From Adlercreutzia equolifaciens (GTDB taxonomy: Bacteria; Actinomycetota; Coriobacteriia; Coriobacteriales; Eggerthellaceae): a stretch of 64,000 nt of DNA. Positions within the stretch are counted from its first letter, which is position 1. The number at the start of each line of letters is the position of its first letter. The position numbers and the translations under genes are program-made. This document shows, in pieces, positions 41,044 to 49,203 of the stretch. The stretch is from positions 744,001 through 808,000 of the forward strand of contig NZ_JARFIK010000001.1 in NCBI RefSeq assembly GCF_029076695.1, read 5' to 3'. Under the pieces are notes generated by a model that was given only the letters and a program-made list of their open reading frames with translations, had not been told where the DNA came from and did no database searches.

Positions 41044-41439
41044 ATGGCAAAGCAAGAACCCTCCGTCGATCAGTGGCTCCGCGAGGCCAAGGCCGATCCG
41101 GCCGCGGCCCAGTGCGGCATGTTCCTCACCCATAACGGCGTGGTGCGCATCACGCCGAAGGCCCAGGTGCGCGAAGGCGTGGAAGGTTTGGGCGAAGTGG
41201 TGGCCGTGGAGTTCTCCTACGACGCCGAAGGCCTGGCCGCCGCCGAGGCTGAGGCCCTTACCTGGCCGGGCGTCTACTACGTTCGCACCTGGTTGAACGA
41301 GGGCCGCTGCGAGGTGGGCGATTCCCTCATGTACGTGCTCATCGGCGCCGACATCCGCCCCAACTGCATCGATGCCTTGCAGAAGCTGGTGGGGCACATC
41401 AAGAACGAGCTGGTGGTGGAGAAGGAGATCTTCGCGTAG
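41044..41439 (+). CDS. MoaE-like molybdopterin synthase catalytic subunit homologue
   Basis: 131 aa. The second half follows MoaE: YYVRTWLNEGRCEVGDSLMYVLIGADIRPNCIDALQKLVGHIKNELVVEKE, in which LNEGRCEVGD matches the HRxGxLxVGD strand and the Lys residues of HIKNE and VEKE match the catalytic lysine region. MoaE needs MoaD, which is absent here, and the usual HR of both signature strands is missing, so a changed role is possible. GAAAGG precedes ATG 41044. TATAGT at 40982-40987 is a possible -10. Confidence 0.6.
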   Translation: MAKQEPSVDQWLREAKADPAAAQCGMFLTHNGVVRITPKAQVREGVEGLGEVVAVEFSYDAEGLAAAEAEALTWPGVYYVRTWLNEGRCEVGDSLMYVLIGADIRPNCIDALQKLVGHIKNELVVEKEIFA

Positions 41440-41667
41440 GGCTGGTTCCCGCTTGCTTGGGCGGACGCCGCTTGCGGGATGACGGCTCCCGCTTGCTCGC
41501 CTTCGGCTTGCTCGCGGGTCGCTCTGGTTTTCCGGGTCGTCCGCGGGCGGGGGCGGCATCCCGCTCCGGGCACGCGCCGCTCCGCTGCTCGCTTCGCTCG
41601 TGCGCTGCGCTCCCTCATGCTTTTACCTGGCGGCCTACGGCCGCCTTTTCTTTTTGGTGTTCAGACG

Positions 41668-41749
41668 GTGCCCTCCGGGGATACCGCCCCCGCCCGCTAC
41701 GGCGCCAAGGATGGACGCGTGCCCTCCGGGGATGCCGCCCCCGCCCGCT
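41668..41749 (+). repeat. 31-bp direct repeat, two copies 51 bp apart
   Basis: GTGCCCTCCGGGGATACCGC and the following CCCCGCCCGCT occur at 41668-41698 and again at 41719-41749 with one change. A partial third match (CGCCCGCTATGGCGCCAAG) is at about 42075. Confidence 0.8.
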
Positions 41750-41775
41750 GCTCCAGCGGGGCAAGAAGCGGCACC

Positions 41776-41858
41776 GCGCTCCGTTCCTGAAGGTCCTGCG
41801 CTCCGTTCCTGAAGATCCTGCGTCCCGTCCCTAAGGGTCCTGCGCTCCGTTCCTAAAC
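41776..41858 (+). repeat. 22-bp tandem repeat, 3.8 units
   Basis: Units at 41776, 41798, 41820 and 41842 follow GCGCTCCGTTCCTGAAGGTCCT; units 1 and 2 differ at one base, unit 3 at four. The period of 22 is not a multiple of three, so it is not a coding repeat. Confidence 0.85.
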
Positions 41859-41860
41859 TA

Positions 41861-41996
41861 GGTTCCAGGAACGGGTGGTTTGGTACCCTTCGCGGTGCCA
41901 GAATGCGGGGCTTTGGTTCCCCTGCGCCGCAAAACCCCAGGTCGGAATGTCGTCGCCGAGAGCGTCGGGGAACCAAACCGCCCCATATTGGAACCT
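41861..41996 (+). repeat. 136-bp structured intergenic repeat, copy B
   Basis: Same length and orientation as copy A at 20511-20646. The inner stem is better here: CTTTGGTTCCCC pairs with GGGGAACCAAA (11 bp perfect), and the edges AGGTTCCA / TGGAACCT pair over 8 bp. Confidence 0.8.
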
Positions 41997-42228
41997 TCAC
42001 CTGGCTGGGCCCCGAACGCGGGGCCAGCTCCCGCTTGCTTGAGCGGATGCTGCTCGCGAGAGGGTGCGGGTCCCGCCCGCTATGGCGCCAAGAGTTGGGG
42101 CGGCAATTTTGCCGAACTGCCCTTCCCCGCTTGGGCGCGTCTTTTCCCTTGACCTGGTGCCTGTTCGTGCAAACTGCCCTTATAATCGTCCAATCGAGAG
42201 ACGTTTGACGATCCTGAGAGGACGTAGC

Positions 42229-43512
42229 ATGGCAGTGAAGATTGGCTTGGTGGGCACCGGCACCGTGGGCGGTGGCTGCATCGACATCATTCAGAAGCAC
42301 CAGGAGGCCTTCAAGCGCCACTTCGGTATTGATATCGAGTTGGCCCAAGTGTGCTCCCGCGAAATTGCCCAGGCTGAGGCCCATGGTGTGGCCGATATCT
42401 TCACTACCGACTTCAACGACATCATCAACAACCCGGACATCGATATTGTGGTGGAGCTCATCGGCGGCACCACCGCGGCCCGCGATGTGGTGCTGGGTGC
42501 TTTGGCTGCGGGCAAGAACGTGGTTACGGCCAACAAGGCGCTTATGGCCACCTACGGCAAGGAGGTCATGGGGGCGGCCGAGGCGGCTGGCAAGGAGCTG
42601 GCCTTCGAGGCGTCCGTGGGCGGCGGCATTCCCATTATCGATCCGCTGAAGCATTCGCTTATTGCCAACGAGATTCAGACGGTCATGGGTATTGTGAACG
42701 GCACCACGAACTATATGCTCACGCGCATGGCCGACAACGGCCTGTCCTACGACGACGCCCTGCGCGAGGCCCAGGAGAAGGGCTTTGCCGAGGCCAATCC
42801 GTCGGCCGACGTGGACGGTTTCGATGCGGCGGCGAAGATTGCTATCCTGTCCTCCATTGCGTTCAACTCGCGTGTGACCTTGGACGACGTGTTCACCGAC
42901 GGCATTACCAACATCAGCCCCGTGGACATCGAGGCGGCCCGCGACATGGGCTACGTCATCAAGCTTTTGGCCATTGCCCATCGCAAGGAAGACGGCATCG
43001 ACGTGCGCGTGCATCCCACCATGATTCCCGAAACGCACCAGCTGGCCACGGTGAACGGCGTGTTCAACGCCATCTACGTGGTGGGCGATTTCGTGGGCGA
43101 GACCATGTTCTTCGGCGAAGGCGCCGGCGCGGGCGCTGCGGCCAGCGCGGTTATGGGCGATGTGCTGGAGGTGGCCCGTCATATTCAGCAGGGCGTGGCG
43201 CCCATCGTGGGCTGCACTTGCACCGACGAGCTGCCCATCCTGCCCATGGACGACCTGGTCATGCGCTACTACCTGCGCTTCTCGGTGACTGATCGTCCCG
43301 GCGTGCTGGAGACTATGGCCGGTGTGTTCGCGCGCCACAACATCTCGGTGAAGTCCATCGTCCAGCGCGGTCGTTCCGGCGCCGAGCGCGTGGATCAGGT
43401 GGTGGTCACCCACCGTTGCCGCGAGCGCGACATTCGCGAGGCGTTGGAAGAGGCGCTCAGCCTGGATGGCGTGGTGCTCGCCGAGCCCAGCGTCATTCGC
43501 GTGGAGGAGTAG
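42229..43512 (+). CDS. hom: Homoserine dehydrogenase
   Basis: NAD(P)H enzyme (427 aa) converting aspartate semialdehyde to homoserine, feeding threonine and methionine. Seen: GLVGTGTVGGG (Rossmann), VVTANKALMATYG, ASVGGGIPIIDPLK, GIVNGTTNYMLTRM and the substrate motif QEKGFAEANPSADVDGFDAAAKIAIL; a C-terminal ACT domain (RFSVTDRPGVLETMAGVFARHNISV) for feedback by threonine. ATG 42229 has GAGAGGA; upstream in-frame codons run through repeat sequence and are not coding. It links with metA/metY at 57 kb. Confidence 0.95.
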   Translation: MAVKIGLVGTGTVGGGCIDIIQKHQEAFKRHFGIDIELAQVCSREIAQAEAHGVADIFTTDFNDIINNPDIDIVVELIGGTTAARDVVLGALAAGKNVVTANKALMATYGKEVMGAAEAAGKELAFEASVGGGIPIIDPLKHSLIANEIQTVMGIVNGTTNYMLTRMADNGLSYDDALREAQEKGFAEANPSADVDGFDAAAKIAILSSIAFNSRVTLDDVFTDGITNISPVDIEAARDMGYVIKLLAIAHRKEDGIDVRVHPTMIPETHQLATVNGVFNAIYVVGDFVGETMFFGEGAGAGAAASAVMGDVLEVARHIQQGVAPIVGCTCTDELPILPMDDLVMRYYLRFSVTDRPGVLETMAGVFARHNISVKSIVQRGRSGAERVDQVVVTHRCRERDIREALEEALSLDGVVLAEPSVIRVEE

Positions 43513-43543
43513 CAAGTAAGGTAATCTTGCCAGTGGAGTGTTC

Positions 43544-43568
43544 GAGGGCGGCGCAGGCCGCCCTCTTT
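43544..43568 (+). terminator. Hairpin after hom
   Basis: GAGGGCGGC (43544-43552) pairs with GCCGCCCTC (43557-43565), loop GCAG, then TTT. Confidence 0.7.
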
Positions 43569-43590
43569 GGTGGAAGGAGCGAAGGCGGTT

Positions 43591-44262
43591 ATGGAGGAGC
43601 AGATCGGCGTCATCTTCGATTGCGATGGCACGCTGGTGGATTCCATGGAGGCGTGGCACGAGGTGGATCGGCAGCTGTGCGCCGAGGCCGGCATTGCCCT
43701 GACGCCCCAAGATGCCGACGCCATCACCACCATGTCGCTGGAAGAGGCCAGCGCGTATATGCACGAGCAATGCGGGCTGGGGGAGAGCACCGAGGCCGTC
43801 ATGGCCATGATCTTCGACCGCATGCGTGCCTTTTACGCCAACGAGGTGGAGGCACGGCCTGGGGCGCTGGCATTTGTGCGTGCACTGCATGGGCGCGGCG
43901 TGCCCCTGGCGGTGGCCAGCAGCACCTCGCCCGATATGCTGCGCGCCTGTCTCGATCGCTGCGGCTTCACGCCGTACTTGCAGGCCATCGTGTCGGTGGA
44001 CGATTTGAATACCAGCAAGCGCGAGCCGACGGTGTACGACCACGCCCGCAGCTTTCTGGGCACCGACCGCGCCCACACCTGGGGATTTGAGGATGCGGCC
44101 TATGCCCTGGACACTCTGCGCGGCGCGGGCTATCGCACGGCGGCCATCTACGACAACGACATCTCCGGCACCCGGGAGGCGCTGCGCGAGCGCGCCGATA
44201 TCTACTTCGAGGATTTCACCCAGCTGGATGTGGACGAGTTTCTGGCTCGGGCAAGCAGGTAA
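43591..44262 (+). CDS. HAD-superfamily phosphatase
   Basis: 223 aa, subfamily IA (beta-phosphoglucomutase/phosphoglycolate phosphatase-like). Motif I FDCDGTLVDSMEAW, motif II VASSTSPDML, motif III lysine in DLNTSKREPTVYD, motif IV FEDAAYALDTLRGAG. The usual motif IV is GDS or EDS; here it reads FEDAA. ATG 43591 is chosen; an in-frame GTG at 43567 overlaps the hom terminator. Substrate unknown. Confidence 0.85.
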   Translation: MEEQIGVIFDCDGTLVDSMEAWHEVDRQLCAEAGIALTPQDADAITTMSLEEASAYMHEQCGLGESTEAVMAMIFDRMRAFYANEVEARPGALAFVRALHGRGVPLAVASSTSPDMLRACLDRCGFTPYLQAIVSVDDLNTSKREPTVYDHARSFLGTDRAHTWGFEDAAYALDTLRGAGYRTAAIYDNDISGTREALRERADIYFEDFTQLDVDEFLARASR

Positions 44263-44351
44263 GCAGCGCCTTGTCCGGTGCCGTTGAGTGCGGTGAAGCA
44301 AAGGAAGACTATCTCGCAGGCGAAGGCGCTTACGGATGATGGAGGCTGACA

Positions 44352-45227
44352 GTGTCATCAGGGCTCTGGGAAAAGATGCGCGGCAGAGGTCGTCAGACGT
44401 TTCCGACCATGTTCGGGGAGGCGACGGTGTACGCCATGCCGGCCGAGGACGGCTCGCTGGTGCGCATGCTGAATGTGGGCGGCGTGCTGCAGTCGGCCAC
44501 CTACCTGGATGAACGCTGGGCCCAGTGCCCCTTCGCCTACCTGCGCTCCTTCGACCACATGTTTGAGGCGCAGCCGACGCTAACGCTGCGGCGCGTGCTG
44601 ATGATCGGCGGAGCGGGGTTTGCCTACCCTAAGCGGTTGCTGGTAGCGCATCCCGGCGTGCAGCTGGACGTGGTGGAGATCGATCCCGCTATGGTTGACC
44701 TTGCGCGACAGGAGTTCTTCCTCGATCGCCTAGAAGCGCAGCTGGATGAAGAAGGCCGCGCTGGCGATCTGAGCATTTTCACCGAGGACGGCGAGGCCTT
44801 CCTGCGACGAGGAGCCTGCCGCGTTCAGGGGCTGGCTGCCGATGTTGAGGCAGCCCCCGTGGAGGTGCCCCCGTTCGAAGAGCCTCTCTCCCAAGATGCC
44901 TCTTCAGGGGCTGTTCCTTACGACGCCATCATCATCGATGCCTTCGTCGGTCGCGAGGCCGTGCCGTTTTTCGCCAGCGACGAGGGCGCCACCACAGCCA
45001 AAGCCTGCCTGTCACCAGGTGGCCTGCTCATGGCCAACTGCGTGGCAGAATACACTGGCGATGCCATGTATCGCCTGTTCTCGCAGGTGGAGCGCTTGCG
45101 GGAGCATTTCGCCAACGTGTACGTCATCGATGCCTCCGACGAGGAATTCGGCGGCGCCGACAACTACCTCCTCATAGCCACCGACGGCACCTACCCCTTC
45201 ACCGGCGTCATCCCCTACGGGGACTAG
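44352..45227 (+). CDS. Spermidine-synthase-like class I methyltransferase-fold protein
   Basis: 291 aa. The SAM/dcSAM-binding strand reads RRVLMIGGAGFAYPKRLLVAHPGVQLDVVEIDPAMVDLARQEF (GGAG instead of GGGDG), and YDAIIIDAFVG is the acidic catalytic strand of the polyamine synthase group. A 60-residue insertion (about 130-190) is unusual. No membrane helices, so it is not the fused MFS type. True aminopropyl transfer is unproven. GTG 44352 follows GGAGG. Confidence 0.75.
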   Translation: MSSGLWEKMRGRGRQTFPTMFGEATVYAMPAEDGSLVRMLNVGGVLQSATYLDERWAQCPFAYLRSFDHMFEAQPTLTLRRVLMIGGAGFAYPKRLLVAHPGVQLDVVEIDPAMVDLARQEFFLDRLEAQLDEEGRAGDLSIFTEDGEAFLRRGACRVQGLAADVEAAPVEVPPFEEPLSQDASSGAVPYDAIIIDAFVGREAVPFFASDEGATTAKACLSPGGLLMANCVAEYTGDAMYRLFSQVERLREHFANVYVIDASDEEFGGADNYLLIATDGTYPFTGVIPYGD

Positions 45228-45278
45228 CTCGACAGCGTTGAGGTCGAAAACGCTTGAATGCCCCGAAGCCACTTTTAC

Positions 45279-46574
45279 TTACTCAACAACCACGTAGGGC
45301 TGTGAATCGGTCGGCATTGGCGGCATTACATCGTCGGCGTACTCGTTGGCCAGCTGATCGGCGTAAGGGAAGGAGTCGTCCGTTTCGCTGACAAGAGCGC
45401 CATAGGTGACCCTATCGACCCATTCGCTCTCGGTTAGCTCCTCGCCCTCGTAAAGGCGGACGGGCTCGTTTGACGAGACGCGCTCGTCGTATACACAGTC
45501 AACCTGTTTGATTTCGATTACTTGTGTCCGGCAGGTGTCGTCGTCGAAGGTGGCCGTAACGGTGAGAACCGTGCCCTCAATGCCTTGACGAGGCCATTCG
45601 AGGGTTTCGGCGAAGTTGTTCTCTGTCATCTCATGAGGATTGTCTGCTTGCGGGGTGTTGGCAAGTTGCAAAAGGCCAAACTGGATATCGCGAGTACCTA
45701 CGCGGTCGTCTTCGCTTTTACGCAGGTCGATAACGCTGCCCATGCGCTTCATGCGAAACACGTTTTCTCGCGTGTACCATGATCCGTCCGCGTCCTGGTC
45801 GGCCCAATAGTATGAGCCGAGGGCGTCGCAGTCCTCGTAGTGCTCGAGTGAGCCTCTCAGTCGCGGGTCGAGCCCTTCTTCCCCTACTCGATCGTCGCCG
45901 ACGACATTCTGGTCGATCGATTGGAGGAAAAGTTCTCCTCGGGAAATATGAATTTGAACGCGTTCGATATTCGATCCCTCGACGGTGAACGTCTCACTTC
46001 CAAAGAGGGCGGTAGTGATCGAGCCGTCTGGCTCGGGCCACATGGTGTCTGCCCCCGATCCGCTTGATCCGCCGGGGTAGAAGCGGGCAACTGTTTCGCT
46101 GTGGCTTTCTGCGTAAGGCTTGCTCCATGAAGGATTGCCGCTCGGCAACCAGGGGGGAGGGGCGATCGGGCTTCCGTCGGCCGCATAGGCTCGCAGGGTA
46201 AGGCCAGGTAGAAGGGGAGGGGCTTTGGGGGCTGCGGTGTTGCTGTCGGCTGGGGAAACTTCGACGGCGGCGTTCTCGCCTGGAGCATCGCCGTTGGCGT
46301 TTTGGGGCGCTAGAGCCTTCAGTCCGTCAAATGCCGAAAGCACCAAAGGGACTGCGAGCACCAGGGCGAGGGCTGCTGCGCAGGCGCCGCCTAGGGCAAG
46401 TCGATGTGTCGTGCGCCCCCTGCGCAGGGGGTGTGGAGACGGGCCGCGGCCCGTCTCCACACGACTGTCTTTCAAGGTCGCTGCTCTTATCGTGCGGTCG
46501 GCGAGTCCTTCGGGTGTGGGTGCTGTTTCCACGGCGTGTTGGTAGGCGCGGGTGAATTTGTCGTCGAAAGTCAT
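45279..46574 (-). CDS. Membrane-bound anti-sigma factor candidate
   Basis: 431 aa. A cytoplasmic N-terminal 60 residues (MTFDDKFTRAYQHAVETAPTPEGL onward), one membrane helix (LALGGACAAALALVLAVPLVL) and a large outside domain without known motifs (Pro-rich first, then beta-rich). The ATG overlaps the stop of the ECF sigma gene (ATGA), the normal arrangement for a sigma factor and its regulator. The outside domain presumably senses the signal. Confidence 0.7.
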   Translation of the reverse strand: MTFDDKFTRAYQHAVETAPTPEGLADRTIRAATLKDSRVETGRGPSPHPLRRGRTTHRLALGGACAAALALVLAVPLVLSAFDGLKALAPQNANGDAPGENAAVEVSPADSNTAAPKAPPLLPGLTLRAYAADGSPIAPPPWLPSGNPSWSKPYAESHSETVARFYPGGSSGSGADTMWPEPDGSITTALFGSETFTVEGSNIERVQIHISRGELFLQSIDQNVVGDDRVGEEGLDPRLRGSLEHYEDCDALGSYYWADQDADGSWYTRENVFRMKRMGSVIDLRKSEDDRVGTRDIQFGLLQLANTPQADNPHEMTENNFAETLEWPRQGIEGTVLTVTATFDDDTCRTQVIEIKQVDCVYDERVSSNEPVRLYEGEELTESEWVDRVTYGALVSETDDSFPYADQLANEYADDVMPPMPTDSQPYVVVE

Positions 46575-47086
46575 AGGGCGTCTCCTAGCAATCGTTCGAG
46601 AGTTTTGCGGGCGCGGCGCAGATGCGACCGCACCGTTGAGGGGCGGTCTCCGGTGAGGTTGGCAATCTCGTCACCGGACAGCCCTTCGAAGTAGTGCAGG
46701 TGAACGGCGGTTCGCTGCTTTTCGCTGAGCGCCTCCATGGCGGCGTCGATGCGGGCGGAAAGCTCGTCTCGCTGCATTTGCTCGCGATGCTGTCGGAGGG
46801 ATTGGCAATTGAGCGCTTGTCTGGCCGCCGACCGGGAGCTTTCGCCGACGTGGACGCGCCGCCGCCATGCCGAGCGGCGGACGTCAGCACAGCAGTTGAT
46901 AGTGGTGCGCAGGAGCCACGCGTGTCGGTGGTCAGCGTCGGTGAAAACGGGGTCGGCATTGAGGAGCCTCAGAAATACCGCTTGGCACACGTCCTCGGCG
47001 TCGGCAGCGTTGCGCAGCCGGCTGAACGCCAGCCGATACACCGTGGCGCTTTCGCGTCGAACGATATCTTCGAACTCGTCTTGCAA
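46571..47086 (-). CDS. ECF RNA polymerase sigma factor
   Basis: 171 aa. Region 2 VYRLAFSRLRNAADAEDVCQAVFLRLL with HAWLLRTTINCC, and region 4 ALSEKQRTAVHLHYFEGLSGDEIANLTGDRPSTVRSHLRRARKTL. Directs RNA polymerase to a small regulon, probably including its own operon. First of three sigma/anti-sigma pairs in 15 kb. The start is at 47086; AAAGGAGCG lies upstream. Confidence 0.9.
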   Translation of the reverse strand: MQDEFEDIVRRESATVYRLAFSRLRNAADAEDVCQAVFLRLLNADPVFTDADHRHAWLLRTTINCCADVRRSAWRRRVHVGESSRSAARQALNCQSLRQHREQMQRDELSARIDAAMEALSEKQRTAVHLHYFEGLSGDEIANLTGDRPSTVRSHLRRARKTLERLLGDAL

Positions 47087-47175
47087 GTGGTCGCTCCTTT
47101 CCCTCTACACCATAAAACGAAACGACACATCACAAAGTTGCACAATTGGGAAAGAAGTTGAAAAAGTTGTTATAT

Positions 47176-47200
47176 AGTATTATTCAACTTGAATAATACT
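47176..47200. promoter_or_regulatory. 25-bp perfect palindrome (operator)
   Basis: AGTATTATTCAA (47176-47187), central C, then its exact complement to 47200. It sits just downstream of TATATAGT and a few bases before the AGGAG ribosome site of the small operon, so binding there would block transcription. The HTH protein of this operon is the natural candidate to bind it. Confidence 0.8.
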
Positions 47201-47374
47201 GATAGGAGTCTTCTGTGGACAAACAACGCTGCAGCTTCTGGGCGAATAGATTGGAAGCTTCTCGATCGCCTTGTACATGATCCCGATGAGGCACAGGCCT
47301 CGGCGCTTTCCGAGCGCCGTTATAGGGAGATGGTCGGTGCGTATCAGCGCTTTCGCGGAAGGACGGGGAAGTGA
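47189..47374 (+). CDS. Small protein of a two-gene HTH operon (start uncertain)
   Basis: About 54-61 aa, clear part RIDWKLLDRLVHDPDEAQASALSERRYREMVGAYQRFRG. The stop overlaps the next GTG (GTGA at 47371), so the two are coupled. The start is a puzzle: the AGGAG at 47204-47208 points to GTG 47215, which is in another frame and stops after 21 codons; the only usable in-frame start is TTG 47189, inside the palindrome, or CTG 47213. Either an unusual start or a frameshift near the beginning. It looks like a toxin/antitoxin-type partner, without known motif. Confidence 0.45.
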   Translation: MNNTDRSLLWTNNAAASGRIDWKLLDRLVHDPDEAQASALSERRYREMVGAYQRFRGRTGK

Positions 47375-47895
47375 ATCTGACATTTAAGGGCTTTCTGCGG
47401 GCCTATTGCCGGGAGTTATCGGGGCTGTCGACTGACAATTTGCGCAAGCTGTTGCAGGCGGTTTTGGACGATGCCCCAGCGGCTTCCGAGGTGGTTATGG
47501 CTTTCGCGGCGGCTCAGGGGAAGGAAGGCTACTTGGCTGAGCTGGCTCGGAACACGCGGCTCGAGGCCGAATACGCGCGTGCCGCCCGCGAGATTGAGGG
47601 CGCGGGCGGAATAGAGCCGTATGTGCAATCCGAGGCCGCACCCGAGCGCTATCGCAAAGTATGGCTCGCCTATCGGGCAAAACGCGAAGCGGTTGTAAAC
47701 GATCGTCGCGTTGTTGCCCTCATGGGGGAGAAGCTGCGTGTTCTTATGGAGGAAAAGAACGTGACGGTCTATCGCTTGTGTAAGGAGCTTGGTCTCAATA
47801 AAGGGAACGTCTACGCTTTCCTCCACAAGGGGGACGCGTCTAAAGTGAGTCGCCGTACGGCACGACGCATTCTGAATTACGTCGAAGCCCTTTAG
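47371..47895 (+). CDS. Protein with C-terminal Cro/XRE-type helix-turn-helix
   Basis: 174 aa. The last 65 residues (LRVLMEEKNVTVYRLCKELGLNKGNVYAFLHKGDASKVSRRT) are a Cro-like HTH; the first 110 residues are helical and unrecognised. The gene order (small protein then larger HTH protein, overlapping, behind a palindrome) is that of an autoregulated toxin-antitoxin or similar module, with this protein as antitoxin and repressor. I cannot name the family. Confidence 0.65.
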   Translation: MNLTFKGFLRAYCRELSGLSTDNLRKLLQAVLDDAPAASEVVMAFAAAQGKEGYLAELARNTRLEAEYARAAREIEGAGGIEPYVQSEAAPERYRKVWLAYRAKREAVVNDRRVVALMGEKLRVLMEEKNVTVYRLCKELGLNKGNVYAFLHKGDASKVSRRTARRILNYVEAL

Positions 47896-48021
47896 GGGGG
47901 CGCTTGAGGCTGCGTGCGCTCTCAAACAACAAATCCGTAAGGTGCGCGTGCAGGGGGCGTAAGGCGGGGCTGTCATGATGGGGTCAGCAAAACGGAAAGC
48001 AAGCGATTGCGAAAGGGGCTG

Positions 48022-48111
48022 ATGATCATGATGGCATCATTGCTGGGCGCGATTCTTCTGACGGCAGGAGCGGTGGCACTGGGAGCCTGCACGGTAGTGG
48101 TAACGCTGTAG
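48022..48111 (+). CDS. 29-aa hydrophobic peptide
   Basis: GAAAGGGG four bases before ATG 48022; the product MIMMASLLGAILLTAGAVALG plus ACTVVVTL is a single membrane helix and nothing more. It is too short for routine gene finding. It could be a small membrane regulator or a type I toxin-like peptide; an ALGAC sequence also mimics a lipobox. Supported by ribosome site and composition only. Confidence 0.45.
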   Translation: MIMMASLLGAILLTAGAVALGACTVVVTL

Positions 48112-48114
48112 GCG

Positions 48115-48197
48115 GCGAAGATTTCCCAGATCAGCGCTGCGTGTTAACAACCGTTGCTTGTGCGTCGGGCTGGTTGTGGTAGCGTGGGGGACGGAAA
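48115..48197 (+). repeat. 83-bp duplicated promoter segment, copy 1
   Basis: Matches 49204-49286 at 71 of 83 positions without gaps (my count). The invariant core is TGTTAACAACCGTTGCTTGT; TTGCTT is a plausible -35 and (T/A)TGGTAGCGT falls near the -10. It precedes the HTH membrane protein. Confidence 0.8.
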
Positions 48198-48279
48198 GCG
48201 GTTGCCTTTGCAGAAAGGCGGCGGACGGGCGGGAAGGCCACGTTCCAGGATCCGCGAGCCGCGAACGAAGGAGCCTCCC

Positions 48280-49161
48280 ATGCTAAAAGACGAGATCAAG
48301 CGGCTGCGCCAGGAGCGCGGCATGAGCCAGGGCGAGCTGGCCGAGCAAGTGCACGTGGTGCGCCAGACCGTCTCGAAGTGGGAGCGCGGCACCTCGGTTC
48401 CCGACGCCGATACCCTGCGAGCCTTGGCCGAGGCGCTGGAGGTAACTCCCAACGAGCTGCTGGGCAAGAGTCCCGACGCTGATCCGACCCCCGATCCCCA
48501 GGAGCTCGCGCTGCGTGCCAGCTTGCTGGAGGCGCGGGCCGCCCAGAACGATCACATGGATACCGTCTATCGTCGCACCAAACGAGTGCTCATAGCCGTA
48601 TGCGCTGTAGCTCTTGTGGCGGTAGCGGTGGGGGCGGTGTTCCTTCAGGTGAGTAGGTTTATGGACGGCGTAGAAAACGGTTTTGATCTCGAGGGCACCT
48701 ACGGCTCTATCGCCGATCCCGGAAATCCGGTGTATGCCTCGTTCGGATTGACGGAAGAGGACAGCGGCCTGTGGCAGTTGGCCGATTTTGGCGCCCCTAG
48801 CCACAACCCCGTCAATGGACGCTTCGTCGCTACTGCTGATCCTAACTTGTACGAGCTGCAGGATGAAGAAGGCGCTTCCGTCGGTTGGGCAAGTCTTTCG
48901 AGTGTCTGGTCCTTCCTGGGCCAGCTCGATGGAGTTCTCTACTTGCACTATGGCGATCAGTCCTTTCGCCTGCAGAAATTCGACCAGGGTACGGCGCACT
49001 ATGGCAGAGAGTTCATGCGTCTCACCGTGACGAATCTTCACACCATGGGGACCCTCGAGCAGCGCAAGAAAGAGGCCAAGGAGCGCCCGGAGGTCAACGA
49101 ATGGGCCGAAGAATGGTTCGACCTCGATTTCGGCGACGATTGGGACGAGGACTCCGAGTGA
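48280..49161 (+). CDS. XRE-family HTH protein with membrane helix and extracytoplasmic domain
   Basis: 293 aa. Residues 5-60 are a classical XRE HTH (IKRLRQERGMSQGELAEQVHVVRQTVSKWERG), a linker follows, a membrane helix at about 105-125 (VLIAVCAVALVAVAVGAVFL), then an outside domain beginning LEGTYGSIADPGNPVYASFGL with an acidic end. Membrane-tethered one-component regulators of this type are common in this group. It may sense an envelope signal and act on its own duplicated promoter. GAAGGAG precedes ATG 48280. Confidence 0.8.
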   Translation: MLKDEIKRLRQERGMSQGELAEQVHVVRQTVSKWERGTSVPDADTLRALAEALEVTPNELLGKSPDADPTPDPQELALRASLLEARAAQNDHMDTVYRRTKRVLIAVCAVALVAVAVGAVFLQVSRFMDGVENGFDLEGTYGSIADPGNPVYASFGLTEEDSGLWQLADFGAPSHNPVNGRFVATADPNLYELQDEEGASVGWASLSSVWSFLGQLDGVLYLHYGDQSFRLQKFDQGTAHYGREFMRLTVTNLHTMGTLEQRKKEAKERPEVNEWAEEWFDLDFGDDWDEDSE

Positions 49162-49203
49162 GGTGCTGACACGGGGGCTTGCGCGGTGGCGATGCAGCAA
49201 TCA

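Larger units (their letters stand above)
41440..42228. other. Repeat-rich intergenic region before hom
   Basis: 789 bases without a credible gene. It holds a doubled 31-base unit, a 22-bp tandem array, one 136-bp element and several short repeats of CCCGCTTGCT and CGCCCGCTA(C/T)GGCGCCAAG. TATAAT at 42181-42186 is the probable -10 for hom. Confidence 0.7.

Noticed and set aside
41861-42000. T-box riboswitch before hom (GGGTGG and GGTACC resemble the T-box core)
   Set aside because: The conserved TGGNACCGCG core, the terminator/antiterminator pair and a specifier stem are not present, and the same element occurs before ddl.
41635-44358. Very long open frame (907 codons) on the minus strand across the repeat region and hom
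   Set aside because: It is antisense to hom and the HAD gene, has no ribosome site, and its composition is that of a GC-rich shadow frame.
47215-47280. 21-codon frame from GTG 47215 as an independent leader peptide
   Set aside because: It has a ribosome site but no conserved features; more likely it reflects the start or a frameshift of the overlapping small protein, discussed there.
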